DNA from: Owenia fusiformis
Taxonomy: Eukaryota > Annelida > Polychaeta > Sabellida > Oweniidae
Reading direction: 5' to 3'
Length of the DNA stretch: 64,000 nucleotides
Assembly: GCA_903813345.2 (NCBI GenBank)
Contig: CAIIXF020000006.1
Coordinates: 11,166,348 to 11,230,347, forward strand
Shown here: in pieces, positions 24,601-37,300 of the stretch
Layout of the letters: each line of letters begins with the position of its first letter
Position numbering within the stretch: the stretch's first letter is position 1
Translations under genes and position numbers: made by a program
Notes under the pieces: generated by a model
Told to the model about the DNA's origin: nothing
What the model saw: only the letters and a program-made list of their open reading frames with translations
The model's database searches: none

Positions 24601-27600
24601 TGATAGTTTTCATCATTTAAAAATGATATAGAAATATGAATGTACTCTTCTTTTGTTACTATGCATTTATTATTTTCTGTTGCAACCTACAATATTGAGC
24701 TAGGCTAACCAGAGACATGTCTCTTGGCTATTTTACAAATTTTCCTCCGTATGAAGTTTGTAGTTAAAAAGTCCCAAATATAGTATAACGGTTAACAACG
24801 GCAAAGCTATGTGTTATATTGTAACAGTGTCTCTGAATAACAGACCAAGATGTAACGATAAAGTGTAACATTATATCTGACTCCCAATCCCATGATATAT
24901 GACAAAGTGTAACAATATCTCTCAAAATTTAGCTCACGATATAAGGTATAATTAGTAATAATTACGAATCACATCTCTAACTAACTAGTGTTGACCTATG
25001 AATGCTATAGGGTAGCAAACATTCTCCATTTCCTTCAATGTAGTCTAACCCACATTGTGTGGGTTAAGATTAAGTACACAATCAATTGAGAGAGGCCAGG
25101 GATATCAAGTACAAAGGAATGTCTTTTATAACAGCAACGTGATTATTGACCAACTTTGTCTTGGATGTTCATTTTTCAAGGTGAAAAATGACAACCAAAT
25201 CAGTCAATCAGAATCCTCATATTGTTACGTACATTTCTTGATGTCATGCTTCTCCGTATTTGTTTATGTCAAAGCCAACCATTAACGTGTGTTCGTTTAT
25301 CTACCTGAAAGGGATATGTTTTATGATTGTTGTGACGCCATACAGGGAACCATTAATGGAGTGTTATCGTCTCTTTGTGGGTTACGGTCGGTAAATAGCA
25401 GTGTCGATATCTAGATCGATTCTATTGGTGTTGTTTTTAGATCGTGCGAAAAAGTATTAAGAATTGTGTGACTATATTAATGATGTACTAGGTTGCTTGG
25501 AGAATTATCGAGTGCACTTTTCTCATCTTAGTAAACCTATATTTTGAAATTCGGTAAAGAACTCGAGGCTGCTATCTCTTTTCTCTGAAATACCAGTATT
25601 ATAAATAAAATGCAAGAAGTGGATTAAATGGTTACATATGGTACACAATACACATTCAAAATTGTCCAAGAAGCACAGCGTTACAAAACGCAACACAACC
25701 CCGGGAGCACAACCTGTCAGAGAACAAACCCTATAGTTAGAGGGTTTAAGGTTTTATATAAAATCAAAACGGTAATCTATCAATCACCCACAAATACAGA
25801 TACATGGAGTTTTCTCACCTAAATAACCGTTCGGTTTCAGTGTTTTTAGACTACATCGCAGCATGTAATATCGCCATTGATAGTACTATAGCTGGATTTC
25901 CAATACATATTTTTAAACGAGCTGATTTCATATATTTGGAGCTAATTCATTATACTTTACATTGTATTCTACAATGTATCGAAATCGAAACCATAGTATG
26001 ACAAAAGAAACGAGTATTATGATTCCCGTTGACACCAACGTAAAAGGATGGGTATCGATGTGGTGAACTTTTTGAACGCACGTTTCTCTTAAACAAGACC
26101 AGTCACCACCAGTCATCAAAGAATTTTGAAAATTTGACACATCGTCAATTTAATCGTCATCTTTTGAATGGTAGCAATATAATTTGAAATAAATATATAT
26201 ACTTTCCTCTATATTATTTTAGAAAACACATCAGACACTTAAAACATGAAAACAGTTATATAAAAAATATATAAATAATTTTCGCCTTAAATCGTTTTCA
26301 ATCAGTCAAAATTACATAAAGGACCGTGTTTTTTACAGAATGTTTTCAATAATTGGTTTAAGCGAAAAACATTGTTGAATTCAGTTTACCATATCGATAA
26401 CAATCCTTTGAAATTTCCTGTTCTAAAAACGAAACCCTGAAACTGAAGTAGACTAAAAGCGCTTGAATCTCAAATGAAACTATATGCGCGCTCGACACTG
26501 ATTCATGTACTTTTCGTTCACGGTTACTTTGTGAAAAGCATTGCAAGCTTTAAAACGCTCTATTGTATGATACAGATGGGATGTATACTTTTCTTCATCC
26601 TAGTGTGTACCTGAATGTGCGGTGCACTTATTTTGTGATGATATATTGAATTTTTAAGCATATAGTGTATACATATGTTATTCTGTTTTCAGAATCTAAA
26701 ACGTGCCTTAAAGATGAATCACTAGGTGACCAACTAGATATTAACTTATATGAATGTAACGACCCATGGGCGACTGAGTGCTGCGTGGTTGATAACGAAC
26801 CAGACTGCTGTCAGTCAGAGAGTATTAAAAACTTGTAAGTACATTAAAGTAGCTCATACTGTAACTCCGATCGTAAGTATTCCAACGGGTTTTAAAATTT
26901 ACTAAATTAAAATACCAGTCGTGTTTTGGCTTTTCGTCACGCTCTTGTTCAAGCACACACGTTGTTGGTTTGTTACAGAATTGCAAAAAGTGACCGAAAC
27001 ACAATAACAAAAGGTTCAAGGTCAAAGAAAACAACCATCTACATGAATATTCAGTTAATGATAAAGTTATAACTCATCCGTTTCCCAGAGAGCATGTCGA
27101 CCAATAATTCAATACCAATGTCTCCAATTTGTCTCTAACGTCCAAATGCCTTTGTCAAGATCTCAATTGTAAATATAGCTCTATGCCGTTGAATAATCCA
27201 TAGTTGTATCTGTCATCAATAACGTCGTCGCAACGATAACAGATTCATTTGTTCGAACGAACAGGACACACAATCCAGAAAAATGACAGATATAACGGGA
27301 ATAAACATAGTTTCTCCAAATCTCCAGATATTTCCGAAGTTTCTTGTTTTCTTTTATCGATTCCACTAAAATTCTTATGTTCTTAAGCATTTAATGGCGA
27401 AATAGAAAAATAATATGAAAATTTAAAGGGGCAACAAGGACTGTAGAGAGAAAATTCGAAATCTTTTATTTTTTCTGAGTTATCGGGTCAATATTTGGCT
27501 TAACATCTTCTTTGACGTACGTATTTTCTTAAAATGTATGGATAAACTATCAATATCAGCATTAAGAAGTGTAAATTCAGTTCAAAGCTTCTATAAAGGG

Positions 27601-30600
27601 AGTCCCACGTATAGATTTTTAAGATCCACCACGTTCAAAAAGAATATCAGGTGAAATAATGTTCATCCAGGGGGTTTCTTTGGAGATAATAAAAATATAT
27701 GATAGCCTGATGAAATATTTAAACTAAATATATTTTGACACTGGTCCATGAACGTTGAATGGCCCCTCTGCACAATTTGTTGCACCTTTAACTTTGGAAA
27801 TCTGATTTAGAAGGAGTCTCAAATAGCTATACAGGTCCAAAGAATTGTGTGGAAGATATTTTTCTTCGTCACAAATATGTAGTTTTTTACGATGATATAC
27901 AGAGAGTTTTTATATCAGGATAATTGATAATGTATAATACCTGTAGTACCATTAAAACTAAATGCAATCTAGCTAACGTCATTATACAGGAAACTAGATC
28001 ACAAAGGGCTTCTGACATAAAAACCAACTTCAGTCTAACGAGAGAATAGTTTGATTAATCAACGCTGGTGCTCTTGCTCTCAATAAGGCGATCACAGGTA
28101 TGATAAATGCTATATTGAACTCGATTGTCCGTGATAAAAACTTCCTATCATGCGAAAAAACAGTATTGCCTTTGTCTGATGATGCTACAGTACTTGAGCT
28201 GCATTTGTCAATTACTCCTCTAGGTATTGTTCAGGGATTCTTGTTCATGTCAGAACTACATTAGTGATGTATTTCCTGTCATATATACACATAATCTATG
28301 ATAAATTGTATTCATAAAAATTCGATCCATGAAAGGTAGAAAAATAAAGGTAACATTTCAAAACAAAACAAGTCCCTGTATTTTTATGTTACTTATTTGT
28401 TCTTACTAATTAATACTACAGTGCTGCACGAAGTATCAACTGCAGAAAATGACATAGAGAAGTTTAAATGTAGGATGGTTAAAATATCCCTTAAAAAATC
28501 ACTAAATATACCTAAATCGACCGCTGTTTCTATTGTTCTATTGTTATGGGGGTCATTGCTGGACGGCTCGATCATTGGTGTCATCAAAGCAGCTGCATTG
28601 CGATTTATTTTCTTGCTCCTATATTTTTTACATCTTGGATGAAATTGTTGCAGTTGGACAACACAAAGTGGTCCTTAAATTCATATATTCTTTACTTCCA
28701 GGCGGGAACGGTTGCAGTTAGACAACTTAAATGGCCCTCATATAAAGGACCACGGAAGGTATCGCAACAGATTTCAGACAGTCATAGGTTGGATTTGGCT
28801 GTTTTCTTATGATTTTAACAGGTACATATGTTAGGCCAATGCATTAACTCCAGGAGAAGAATTCTTAGATATGATAAAATAATTTGTACTTTGAAACAGA
28901 GAATGTGCAAACACCCAGTCTATATATTTTTTCTGAAATGTCCTGATTTTCAACCCTTTCCAAACCTGTTTTCCAATGCTTGATGCATCAATATGTTGCG
29001 TTTTAAGAGACGGTAACCTTTTTAAAGAAAAATTGATTCATGCAAAATAAAGCTGAAAATAATTGATCGCATGAGGTAACTCTGTCTCGAAACGTAACAT
29101 ATTGAATTTATTGATACATCAAAGATTGAAAAAACAGGTGTGGAAGGGGCCGAAAACCAGGACAGCGTTTCAGAAAAATGTGTTTGTGGGGTGTTTGTAC
29201 CTTCCCTGTCTCAAAGTCCAAATTACTTCCATGAGTGCTTGCCCTGGAGTTAATGCATTGGCCTAACATATGCACCTGTTCAAATCCTCAGAAAACAGCC
29301 AAATTCCAACATTTTACTGAATTATGTCTTAAATCTGTTGCAATACCTTCCGAGGTCCTTTATATATTCTTTACTAGGCTGGAACAGTTGCAATTAGACA
29401 ACTTAAATGGCCCTTAAATTCATATATTCTTTACTTCCAGGCTGGAACAGTTGCAATTAGACAACTTAAATGCCCCTTAAATTCACATATTCTTTACTTC
29501 GAGGTTGGAATAGTTGCAGTTGAACAACTTAAATGCCCCTTAAATTCATATATTTTTACTTCCTGGCTGGAACAGTTGCAGTAAGACAACTTAAGTGATC
29601 CTTAAATTCACGTATTCTTTACTTCCAGACTGGAACAGTTGCAGTAAGACAACTTAAATGACCATTAAATCCACATATTCTTTACTTCGAGGTTGGAATA
29701 GTTGCAGTTGAACAACTTTAATGGCCCTTGGATTTATATATTCTTTACTTTCAGACTGGAATAGTTGCAGTTGGACAACTTAATGGCCCTTTAAATCATA
29801 TATTCTTTACTTCCAGGCTGGAACAGTTGCAGTTATGGGGCTCCATCGTTGGTGTTATTGTAGCAGTAGCTATTATATATATATGCTGGAGGAAAGACAA
29901 TTTTTGTGGCACTAAAAAAACATTAAAGGAAAAACTCAAAGATTGCTGTTCTGGAAGGCAAGTACCCCAAGTACGTTTTATTAATTTAGGCATGCTATTC
30001 GCATGGTGGAATAGGTAGGTGGTTATTGACAGTAGTATTGGCATGGACGGAGGGGGTAAATTTCATGTTCTTGATAGTTGTTGTCTATTTAAAGTGTCAC
30101 TTCCTATTGATTTGATCTAATACTATATTCAGAATATTATTACAAGTCAGATGTACATTGATTCTTATTCGAGGTTGATTTTCTAAAATAGGCATAGTCA
30201 TATTACTGTAATATGTTATTATCTCAAAGAAATATACAACCCACGTTTTTATGAACTCTAGAAAAATGAATAACTCAGCAATACACTCCACCATAAATTT
30301 AAACATGCTGCGGATCCAATTCCCATTCAAAGTGGGATAAAAGGATTATTCAAATTGCGCTTGCCTTGATTATGAGAAATCAAACCAACCAGCGCCGCAA
30401 TGAAGAAATAAACAGTAAAAGCATTTAAACATTATACAAGTTGCTCCAATGCACTGAATGCAGTATATCATGCTTTATATGCCATTATCGAAAGAAAAGA
30501 GCAGTGTTGTTAATCCCTCTAGAAATTTATGCCCAGGACACATACTTATTGATCGTTGTAAATTGTTCACCCATTTACAGGTACCAACCGTTTTATAGAT

Positions 30601-32936
30601 TTACGACCTCAAGGTATGAAGGCATTTCATCCAAGCAAAAAATGGTTGAGTCAAAGGCACTTCAAGCATACAAATGGTTTTGAATGATAGCACGGAAATA
30701 AATAATGTGTTTTAAGAGGTTATCCATAAAGATCTTTGTTTGAACAATTACACACAACGATCAAATAATGAAACATAGTGTCTCTGACCTGCACAATTTT
30801 TCGCCTATCCCCAGGCCCAGAACTAAACAAAAAGATAAATCCATTAAAATGCTTTGAGTAAATTACACTAGATCGATACACCTCTTAATTAAATGAATAC
30901 CTGCAAATGCAAATATTCAGGCCATGACCATTACGCTGCATGCAGCTAGCTAACACTAGCTATAGTAACGTACCATATAAAATTATGGATTAATTATGCC
31001 ATCGCTAGTTCAATACCCAGACCTAGTATTTCACTTTTGATTTAAAACTAAACGACAACTGAATGGATATTTTAAAATGAACCACGTTGAACATACTTTG
31101 AGCTATTTACTTCTCTTAATATCCCGATACAAATACACGTACACTTACATTGGCTTCATTTTATCAGATTCAGTTAACTTTTTATTTGTAAGGAACGCAC
31201 TGTGCGAACTGCTACGGAGATCGCTCGAATCCAGATAGGAACCAATGTTTGTAAAATATTAGATTACGAAGAGACATTAATAATATTGTCCTCAATAATC
31301 AATTTTCAATTGTTCAAGGAAAGTAAAAATCACAATGAGAAGATAATATTTCAACATCTGATCTGTAAGTCGTTATGTAGAAGCAATAGAGAAAAGACTG
31401 ACGATGTTTTTTTCATCTTACTGAATATGCAGCACTAAAATCATGGTTATCAAAATCAGCGATCTAGATCGATGAAATTGAAAGAAATATGATTCGATAT
31501 TATATCCAGAATGAAATATATAATCCACACCCTTTTCAGATACAGTTTGCCTTCATTAATCTTGCTTCGAGACGGTGGACCTGACTCCCTATCTTAACAA
31601 CAGAGTTATTAGAGTACAGGTAGTCCCGGGTCTTGAAGCAACACTATTGGTAAACCATGGCATCTCATTCCCTTTTCAAGTCGGGGATGCCATGATATAA
31701 TGAGCACCCTTTTCGATTTTCCTTTTCAAGTCGGAGGACGCCATGATCCTTTTCGATTTTCCTTTTCAAGTCGGGGGATGCCATGATCCTTTTCGATTTT
31801 CCTTTTCAATTCGGGAGTGCCATGATATATTATGAGCACTTTTTAGAACTTGTTTGTATATTTGACTGAAACTGCAAATCGCAGCCTATTTACAAGGTTT
31901 ATAACCTTGGTTCTATATTCTATGACATCCACCATTCATACAAATTTTTGAAACAAAGATTTTATCCTACGCTATTCAAACTTGTCAAATTCAGTGCATT
32001 TTTTATCACAATTGGTCTTATATTCAGCAGTTTTGTATCTGGGAGAGGAGGATTAACTATTTTATAACTTGTCCAGTCTTAGGGATTCCCAATACTTTTT
32101 TCAAATGCTTGAGTGTCTGACTGTTATGGTGGTAGATGAATAGACGATACTTTTCTGCTTTTGTAATTGTGTCTTGCTCCATTGACGTATAGGCCTATGT
32201 GTGGTTGGCTTGAATCTAATTACTCTGTGAGACCACGGCACATTAACATTTCTGAATAGACGCATTCGTAAATGTTACGTTGCTTGTGGGTTTTATCTTC
32301 TGCTTATAAAATTGAAAAGTTTATGATTTCAGGAACAAGAAAGCAGTTAACTCCACAGAAAAGACCGAGTTTACCAGATTTGAGCACACTGAGTTCACAC
32401 CTTCGGTCACTCCAGATGTGAACTTAACTAACATGACAACAGTCCAGTCAAGCCCTACAAATGGTAACATGATTCATACTGACGTGCACCATGATACCAC
32501 ACATACCAATGAGAAACTAACAAACTATGACAATGGCATAAATGATTTAGATGCCAGGCCTTCTACTAGTCGACACAATGATGTACTGAGTGTGGAGAAC
32601 TCAAAAAGAGGCTCTGCCGGATCACATCATTTCTCAGATGATTCTCATGAATCCAAACAGTCAGATACAGCACTCATTAAACAGAACAAATACAATGACA
32701 GTATTGAGATGCAGGACATGGGAGGGAGTAGAACAGATCTACCTGCAAAAACTGCCAAAAAGAAAGGAAAGAGTGCAGGGGGAAAGAAAAATGGAACAGC
32801 AAAATCTCGGGCTGAGCCAGAGTTAAAGACGGAAGATGAAGAGGAAAAACCTTTAAAACCAAACAAACTTAAGAAAAAGAAAAGTAAAAAGGGAGCTTTG
32901 TCGAAAACGACTAGTTTCCCAAATGTTGAAGTATGA
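21646..32936 (+). CDS. Single-pass, Cys-rich membrane protein with long basic cytoplasmic tail
   Basis: Four exons, 21646-21706, 26693-26834, 29817-29957 and 32333-32936, join in phases 1, 2 and 2 to give 315 residues. Exon 1 is a signal peptide (MERTKDWLLLIPIVLEMGTT). Exon 2 is a short ectodomain with seven Cys in the pattern C...YEC...ECC....DCC (YECNDPWATECC, NEPDCCQSES). Exon 3 encodes one transmembrane helix (WGSIVGVIVAVAIIYICW) followed by a basic, Cys-containing juxtamembrane part (KLKDCCSG). Exon 4 is a 200-residue polar tail with a Lys-rich stretch (AKKKGKSAGGKKNG, KLKKKKSKKG) and the C-terminus SFPNVEV, which fits a class II PDZ ligand (V-x-V). The third intron has a GC donor (AAG|GCAAGT). 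The YxC...CC..CC plus TM layout recalls Shisa and WBP1/VOPP1-type adaptors, but there is no PPxY motif and I do not assign it. The acceptor of exon 3 is the last unit of a 63-bp tandem array. Confidence 0.75.
22231..23212 (+). mobile_element. Degenerate mariner-type element, CAGGGTGTCCC ends
   Basis: A 982-bp element in intron 1 of the membrane-protein gene, bounded by TA at 22229-22230 and 23213-23214. The left end CAGGGTGTCCCAAAAGTAAC matches the reverse complement of the right end, CAGGGTGTTCCAAAAGTAAC, and the TIRs go on with AGGACTGG. The plus strand keeps a broken transposase fragment near 22560-22900. It includes PVIHIDNAPARK, the second catalytic Asp motif of mariner transposases, then a PYSSDHA motif (normally PYSPDLA) and further stops and shifts. 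The N-terminal DNA-binding part and third catalytic region are lost or unrecognisable, so it is inactive. Confidence 0.85.
24512..24659. mobile_element. 148-bp MITE
   Basis: Inverted ends GTAACAAAGAAGAGTACATT (left) and GTAACAAAAGAAGAGTACAT (right, reverse complement). The similarity runs inward to the shared ACTATCAAAA, leaving a short centre. It has no coding capacity and lies in intron 1 of the membrane-protein gene. Confidence 0.75.
26042..26411. mobile_element. TIR element, short copy of a two-copy family
   Basis: Left end AAAGGATGGGTATCGATG then TGGTGAACTTTTTGAACG; right end in reverse complement CAAAGGATTGTTATCGATA then TGGTAAACTGAATTCAAC. It is inverted relative to the longer copy at 60266-60913, with which it shares long near-identical blocks such as AACCAATTATTGAAAAC and AAAAAACACGGTCCTTTATG. 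It lies in intron 1 of the membrane-protein gene. Confidence 0.75.
27425..27605 (-). repeat. Dispersed repeat (inverse copy at 52868-53036)
   Basis: Blocks GGCAACAAGG, GTAGAGAGAAAAT, TTGGCTTAACATCTTCTTTG and ATTAAGAAGTGTA recur, in the same order on the opposite strand, at 52868-53036. No ends typical of a known class were found. It lies in intron 2 of the membrane-protein gene. Confidence 0.65.
28400..28640 (+). pseudogene. Possible relic copy of the transmembrane exon
   Basis: An open frame ending at 28642 contains LLWGSLLDGSIIGVIKAAA, which resembles the real transmembrane exon 1.2 kb downstream (LQLWGSIVGVIVAVAI) in both DNA and protein. It sits just before the first unit of the 63-bp array. 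Its preceding acceptor-like site (ACTACAG at 28421-28427) is out of phase with exon 2, so it cannot replace exon 3 directly. It is probably a decayed duplicate. Confidence 0.35.
28640..29830 (+). repeat. 63-bp tandem array carrying 3' splice sites
   Basis: The conserved GTTGCA anchor occurs at 28647, 28711, 29387, 29450, 29513, 29575, 29638, 29701, 29764 and 29826, so the period is 62-64, mostly exactly 63. Each unit reads TATTCTTTACTTCCAG, then GCTGGAACAGTTGCAGTTA, then GACAACTTAAATGGCCC. The last unit is the functional acceptor and first codons (LLEQLQL) of exon 3 at 29817. A 620-bp foldback splits the array at 28743-29362. Confidence 0.9.
28743..29362. mobile_element. 620-bp foldback inserted in the 63-bp array
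   Basis: Inverted ends TAAAGGACCACGGAAGGTAT (left) and TAAAGGACCTCGGAAGGTAT (right, reverse complement), flanked by TA/TATA. The arms share CATATGTTAGGCCAATGCAT and TTAACTCCAGG over roughly 250 bp, with a short AT-rich centre. It interrupts one unit of the array: the unit starts at 28701 and resumes at TATTCTTTACT near 29365. Confidence 0.8.
31665..31840. repeat. Short tandem array, about 42-48 bp unit
   Basis: About four imperfect units built on CCTTTTCGATTTTCC followed by TTTTCAAGTCGGGGGATG and CCATGAT. It lies in the last intron of the membrane-protein gene, about 500 bp before exon 4. Confidence 0.75.
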
Positions 32937-35900
32937 TAAAAGTCGATATTTAAGATAATCTAAATATGGAATGGTTAACCAGTTTTAACTACAGATTAAA
33001 GATCCAATCGGAACATGTGATGATAGTAGTTTGAATCAAGATACGTTCTATGTAGACGCATCTGGATATATGTTCATTTTGCAAACTGTACCTATCTACA
33101 GTACAGTATGAGCAATGGTGGGTGATGGGCTTTGAAAAGCTAGAAAGATCAAAATTAAAGGATCCACGGGGTCCTATATGGTGACGTTTTGAAAACCTAT
33201 GTGACACTATTATTAGGCTATGGGAATACCTGTTGAGTGTAAAGAATATTTACAATGCATGTGGTAAATGTATTTTCTTTAATATTCACTATATATATGA
33301 TCATAAAGACAGTCTCATGGTAATATTTTATGAAATCAATGTACATAAATATTTTCAGCAGTTCAGTCATTCATTCTCATTTCATCAGTCGCGTTACGTT
33401 AGGAAGAACAGGCAGGTTCTGACATGATTGGCATATTTTCAACGTATAGAGGTAAAACGTTCATGTATTCATGCATTTCTGTGATTAAAAATCTTCAAAG
33501 ACTGTGTACAATTAATTTCAAACCTATACGACTATACATCACGCGGGATAACTTTTTAAAAGTTTTTTTTCTTAAAATCTATGCGAAAGTTGGGAGGTCA
33601 GAAAGCAATTGTAAATGTTCATTCAATACGACTATCTCTAGTCTCAATATCTTATACCGAGCTGGGATTGTTTTTTTAAACGACTTGAATAAAATGTATG
33701 GAAAATGAGAGGCCGGATGAGAGGTCAGATTCAACTCAAGACCGCCATGTTTGATGAGTTTTAGCATGGGCTCTCTTTAAAGCCCATGGTTTTAGCCTCG
33801 TTTTTTTATTTTTAATTCCAGATATTCTCCAGCACTATCTATAGTCAGACTAAAATACCGATGTGTTCGACTAGCCATTATTAGACGTTGTAATCCACGG
33901 AAACTGCGTTAATGTCACCATATTTTAACATACACCCCCTCAAAAAGTTTGACAACCAAAGGTCCCCATTAAAGAGCGTGTCAAAAGCCTGCTTACATTT
34001 GAATTTAAATTGTGTCCCTCGGTTCATTAATGACACATTTAATTGATGAAATTATCAAATCGTCAAACATTAACGGACTTATGACTTCTTGTTGCCAATT
34101 TCTGGAGGGAAGTGTAAAAAAGCAAATGTCATCCATTGATTTTCAATTATTTAACTCAAGTCTAAACGACCGGAGTTCTTAGACAAAGGGATGTCAGGCA
34201 GCAAGGCACAGACTGATAAATGATGTAAAGTTAAATCATAAATTACATATCATTTTTATCATGCAAAAGTTGTTGAATATTTTGGAGAATGCATTTTATA
34301 AGAAAGGTAGTGCTATAAATTAGATGACTTCAAAGGCCACTTTGGGACAAGGAACGCGAACTTGGGCGCTTAATCAAAGAAGGTTGGGTGTGGGATTGCA
34401 TCTCTTCCCATTGTGATTTAATCTTATGGCATTTTCTAGAAAGACGTTGTGAATCAAACTGAAATTTAACAACTAGAAGTCGCGTTACATTTAAACAGAG
34501 CTATGTAATAACATTTTCAAAGAGCTTTAAAATCAATTTTTTTTTAATAATCATACACGATGACCTTGACCCACAAAACAGATTGACCGTGTATGACCCC
34601 GATACCGAAGAATTAGTAAGATTAAGATAACAACGAGATTTGCCTTATAGGTGACTGACATGATATTTAGGCGATCGTGTCCTTTATTAACTTAACATCC
34701 ATAGTCTAAACCCCATTGATATTTATGTTGAACTTCATTACCTTGACTGTCTATGACTATTTTGACTGAGACTTAAAATCGTTGGGTAAGACATGTAGCC
34801 TAGATAAGTGAGGTGATTATGATAGTACATGTATACTACTATTCAGCTTACGATTTAACATGTAGTTCTTGTTTCTCACGAATGTGAGTCATAGAAAGAT
34901 AGGAATTGATATAAATAATTGTTAAAATGGGAGTCAACAAGATGGAACATAATTTATAATGCGAAAATGTGTGAATGTGTAAAAGGTGGGGAACGTGTAA
35001 ACCCGGAAGAAATGTTTACCTCGTCAGGTTTATTTTTACATATATATTTGATAATTTTTGTTAGAAATGCACTTTTAAGATACAAGCATATTTCTTTAAT
35101 TTGGATATTAGACTGCACATTGGCTGATACAAAGGAAAAGACTCAGACTCGATATAGTCAGTATATATTTTCATATTTTCCAAAGTGTATATGGACATAT
35201 TGGTATCATACCTATCCCATAGACAAACCATTTATATCTCTGTCAATCGTCCAAACGGATGGCTACAGAATTCATTCACAAGTTGAGGAGGTTATTCGGG
35301 ATCGTGCGTTCGGGGAATGAGAAGTTCCCGCTTCCAGTAATGTAAAAAGAATCGTCTCAAAAGTGAAACAATTACATATTTTATGAATACCCAAAATAAA
35401 TAAAACTATGGTTATTCTAATCAGATTCAGTTACCACACTTTCACTGTCTTGCAAATAGCGGGAATGAAACGTATACTGTATCATGTTTCTGTTCAAGAT
35501 ACGTCAACCCACCCGGGCCAACCCAACAAGAGCAAACATGATTATTCGTAAATAGATATAGAAGGCGACCATGGGTACTTGGGCATTCGTGTGGGGAGGC
35601 ACTTTCAATAGAAGTGGCAGCCATTTTGTTTTAACAATGTATAATATTGTTAATATTAAAACTACATGTATGTAAGCTACTTGCACAAAACAGATTTCTT
35701 GCTTTGACATGTTTTTGCCGGAGAAAACAATATCAAAATTATCATTTATAGTGATATAGTTGTATTCCATAATTGTTGATGGTAAATAGTAAGTGAACCA
35801 TAATATGTTAGGTCTACATATACCATATACATATTTATATTTATATTGTTTTTCAAATCATGAAGTGCTCTTAAAGTGCATACTAGATAGTATCTGATAT

Positions 35901-37300
35901 TACATCTTGTCGACCGTAGAATTTTACATGAGAAACAATGTAGCATTGTACATAATTGTAGCGTGAGTTCTTTGTAAATAAAATATATGCTATTTAGGTT
36001 TAAGAATACGTTTTTCAGTTTTTCATTGGCAGTTTTTAACTCACATGGAGAGCTTTTGCAATCGCTTACTTTTCCATCAATCAAGTCCGTCCATCAAGTC
36101 CGTATGTCCGTCAGTCCTGTCTGTCTGACAACAATAGTGATCAATACAGAAAACCCCACTATAATGACTCCTGATTCAAAATCTCGTCTATTTTCAAAGG
36201 GGCCAACATTTTTGTCTCGCAAATTCACTTTTTGACCAATTAGCTTTCCAAATAATTCCAGGGGTCTTGCATTGTAAAAACTCATATAACTGTAGAAGTT
36301 TAATGAAATAATTTTGCAACAAAAATAAGCAAAGTATATATATTTGCTCGGCCATTTTAGTTAGCATTCATCACTTGTCAAACTGTCCGTCTGTCAACAA
36401 TAGTGCCACGTTTGGCTTTAAAATGCACTGTACATAGGATTCTAGTTTTAAGTTACTTTTGTAAATAACAATTTGGTTAATATACAACAACGATCCCTAT
36501 GACTTCTGGTTCAAAAGCTCGCCAATTTTCAATATGGCCGCCATTTTTGTCTCGCAAATTCACTTTTTGTCCATTTAGTAGTTTTATAAGTAATTCCAGG
36601 TGCCCTGCATTGTAAATGTTCCATTCTATTGAGGGAATATGATATCAAACATTCAATATTATCTTTTTGTCTCTAACAAAACTTAACATTTTTCGCCAAT
36701 GTCACTCTTGTCTTAACAGTCATGGTGATGAGTTCATGGCTATCTCATTTATTTATCATTCGCTTCATCACCAAAAACACGCATAGAAAGACGAAGCCAA
36801 AACATTTTAAATTCGTGAGTAACTCACACAATCAATAGACTTAGTCATGAACAATATTTTCTAAAATATCTGAAAAGTAAAAAAAAAAGTAAGCAGTAAG
36901 TATTATGAAGAGTTCAAAGATATTTTTCAAAGAGATAGCTTGGGATCATTGTATATAGGATCGCGATTACAGCTATTCATTTACTGTCCATCAATATGGC
37001 CGCTAACTGGTCATATGAAAAAAAATGAACGGATGCAAGAACAGTTGGTTAAGGTGGGTACAACCGAAAGAGAAGTGGATTTTGATTTTGTAATTGTTTT
37101 CCAAAAACTAGACATGACACAAAAACGATAGAGAAACAAGGCATCGTTTTGCAACAAATGAAACTGACATCATAGCCACAAAAACAATGAAGTTAATTAA
37201 AAAGTTGAATTAATTTAAAAAATCAATTCGAACTTGTACAGTGACAAAGGCTTACGACAAGAATTGAAAACCGGTTCAGGAAAACAACAATGATGACACT
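32937..37300. other. Spacer with a locally duplicated repeat
   Basis: No gene recognised. A possible polyadenylation signal (AATAAA) for the membrane-protein gene lies near 33688. Two related segments, about 36060-36290 and 36380-36620, share TTTTTGTCTCGCAAATTCAC, TTTTTG(A/T)CCA and AATTCCAGG(G/T)G and resemble the GTCCGTCTGTC-type repeat at 58428-59543. A 133-codon plus-strand frame at 34919-35320 has no recognisable domain. Confidence 0.5.

Noticed and set aside
34919-35320. 133-codon plus-strand open frame
   Set aside because: No recognisable domain, signal peptide or splice partners; length is within what 64 kb can give by chance.
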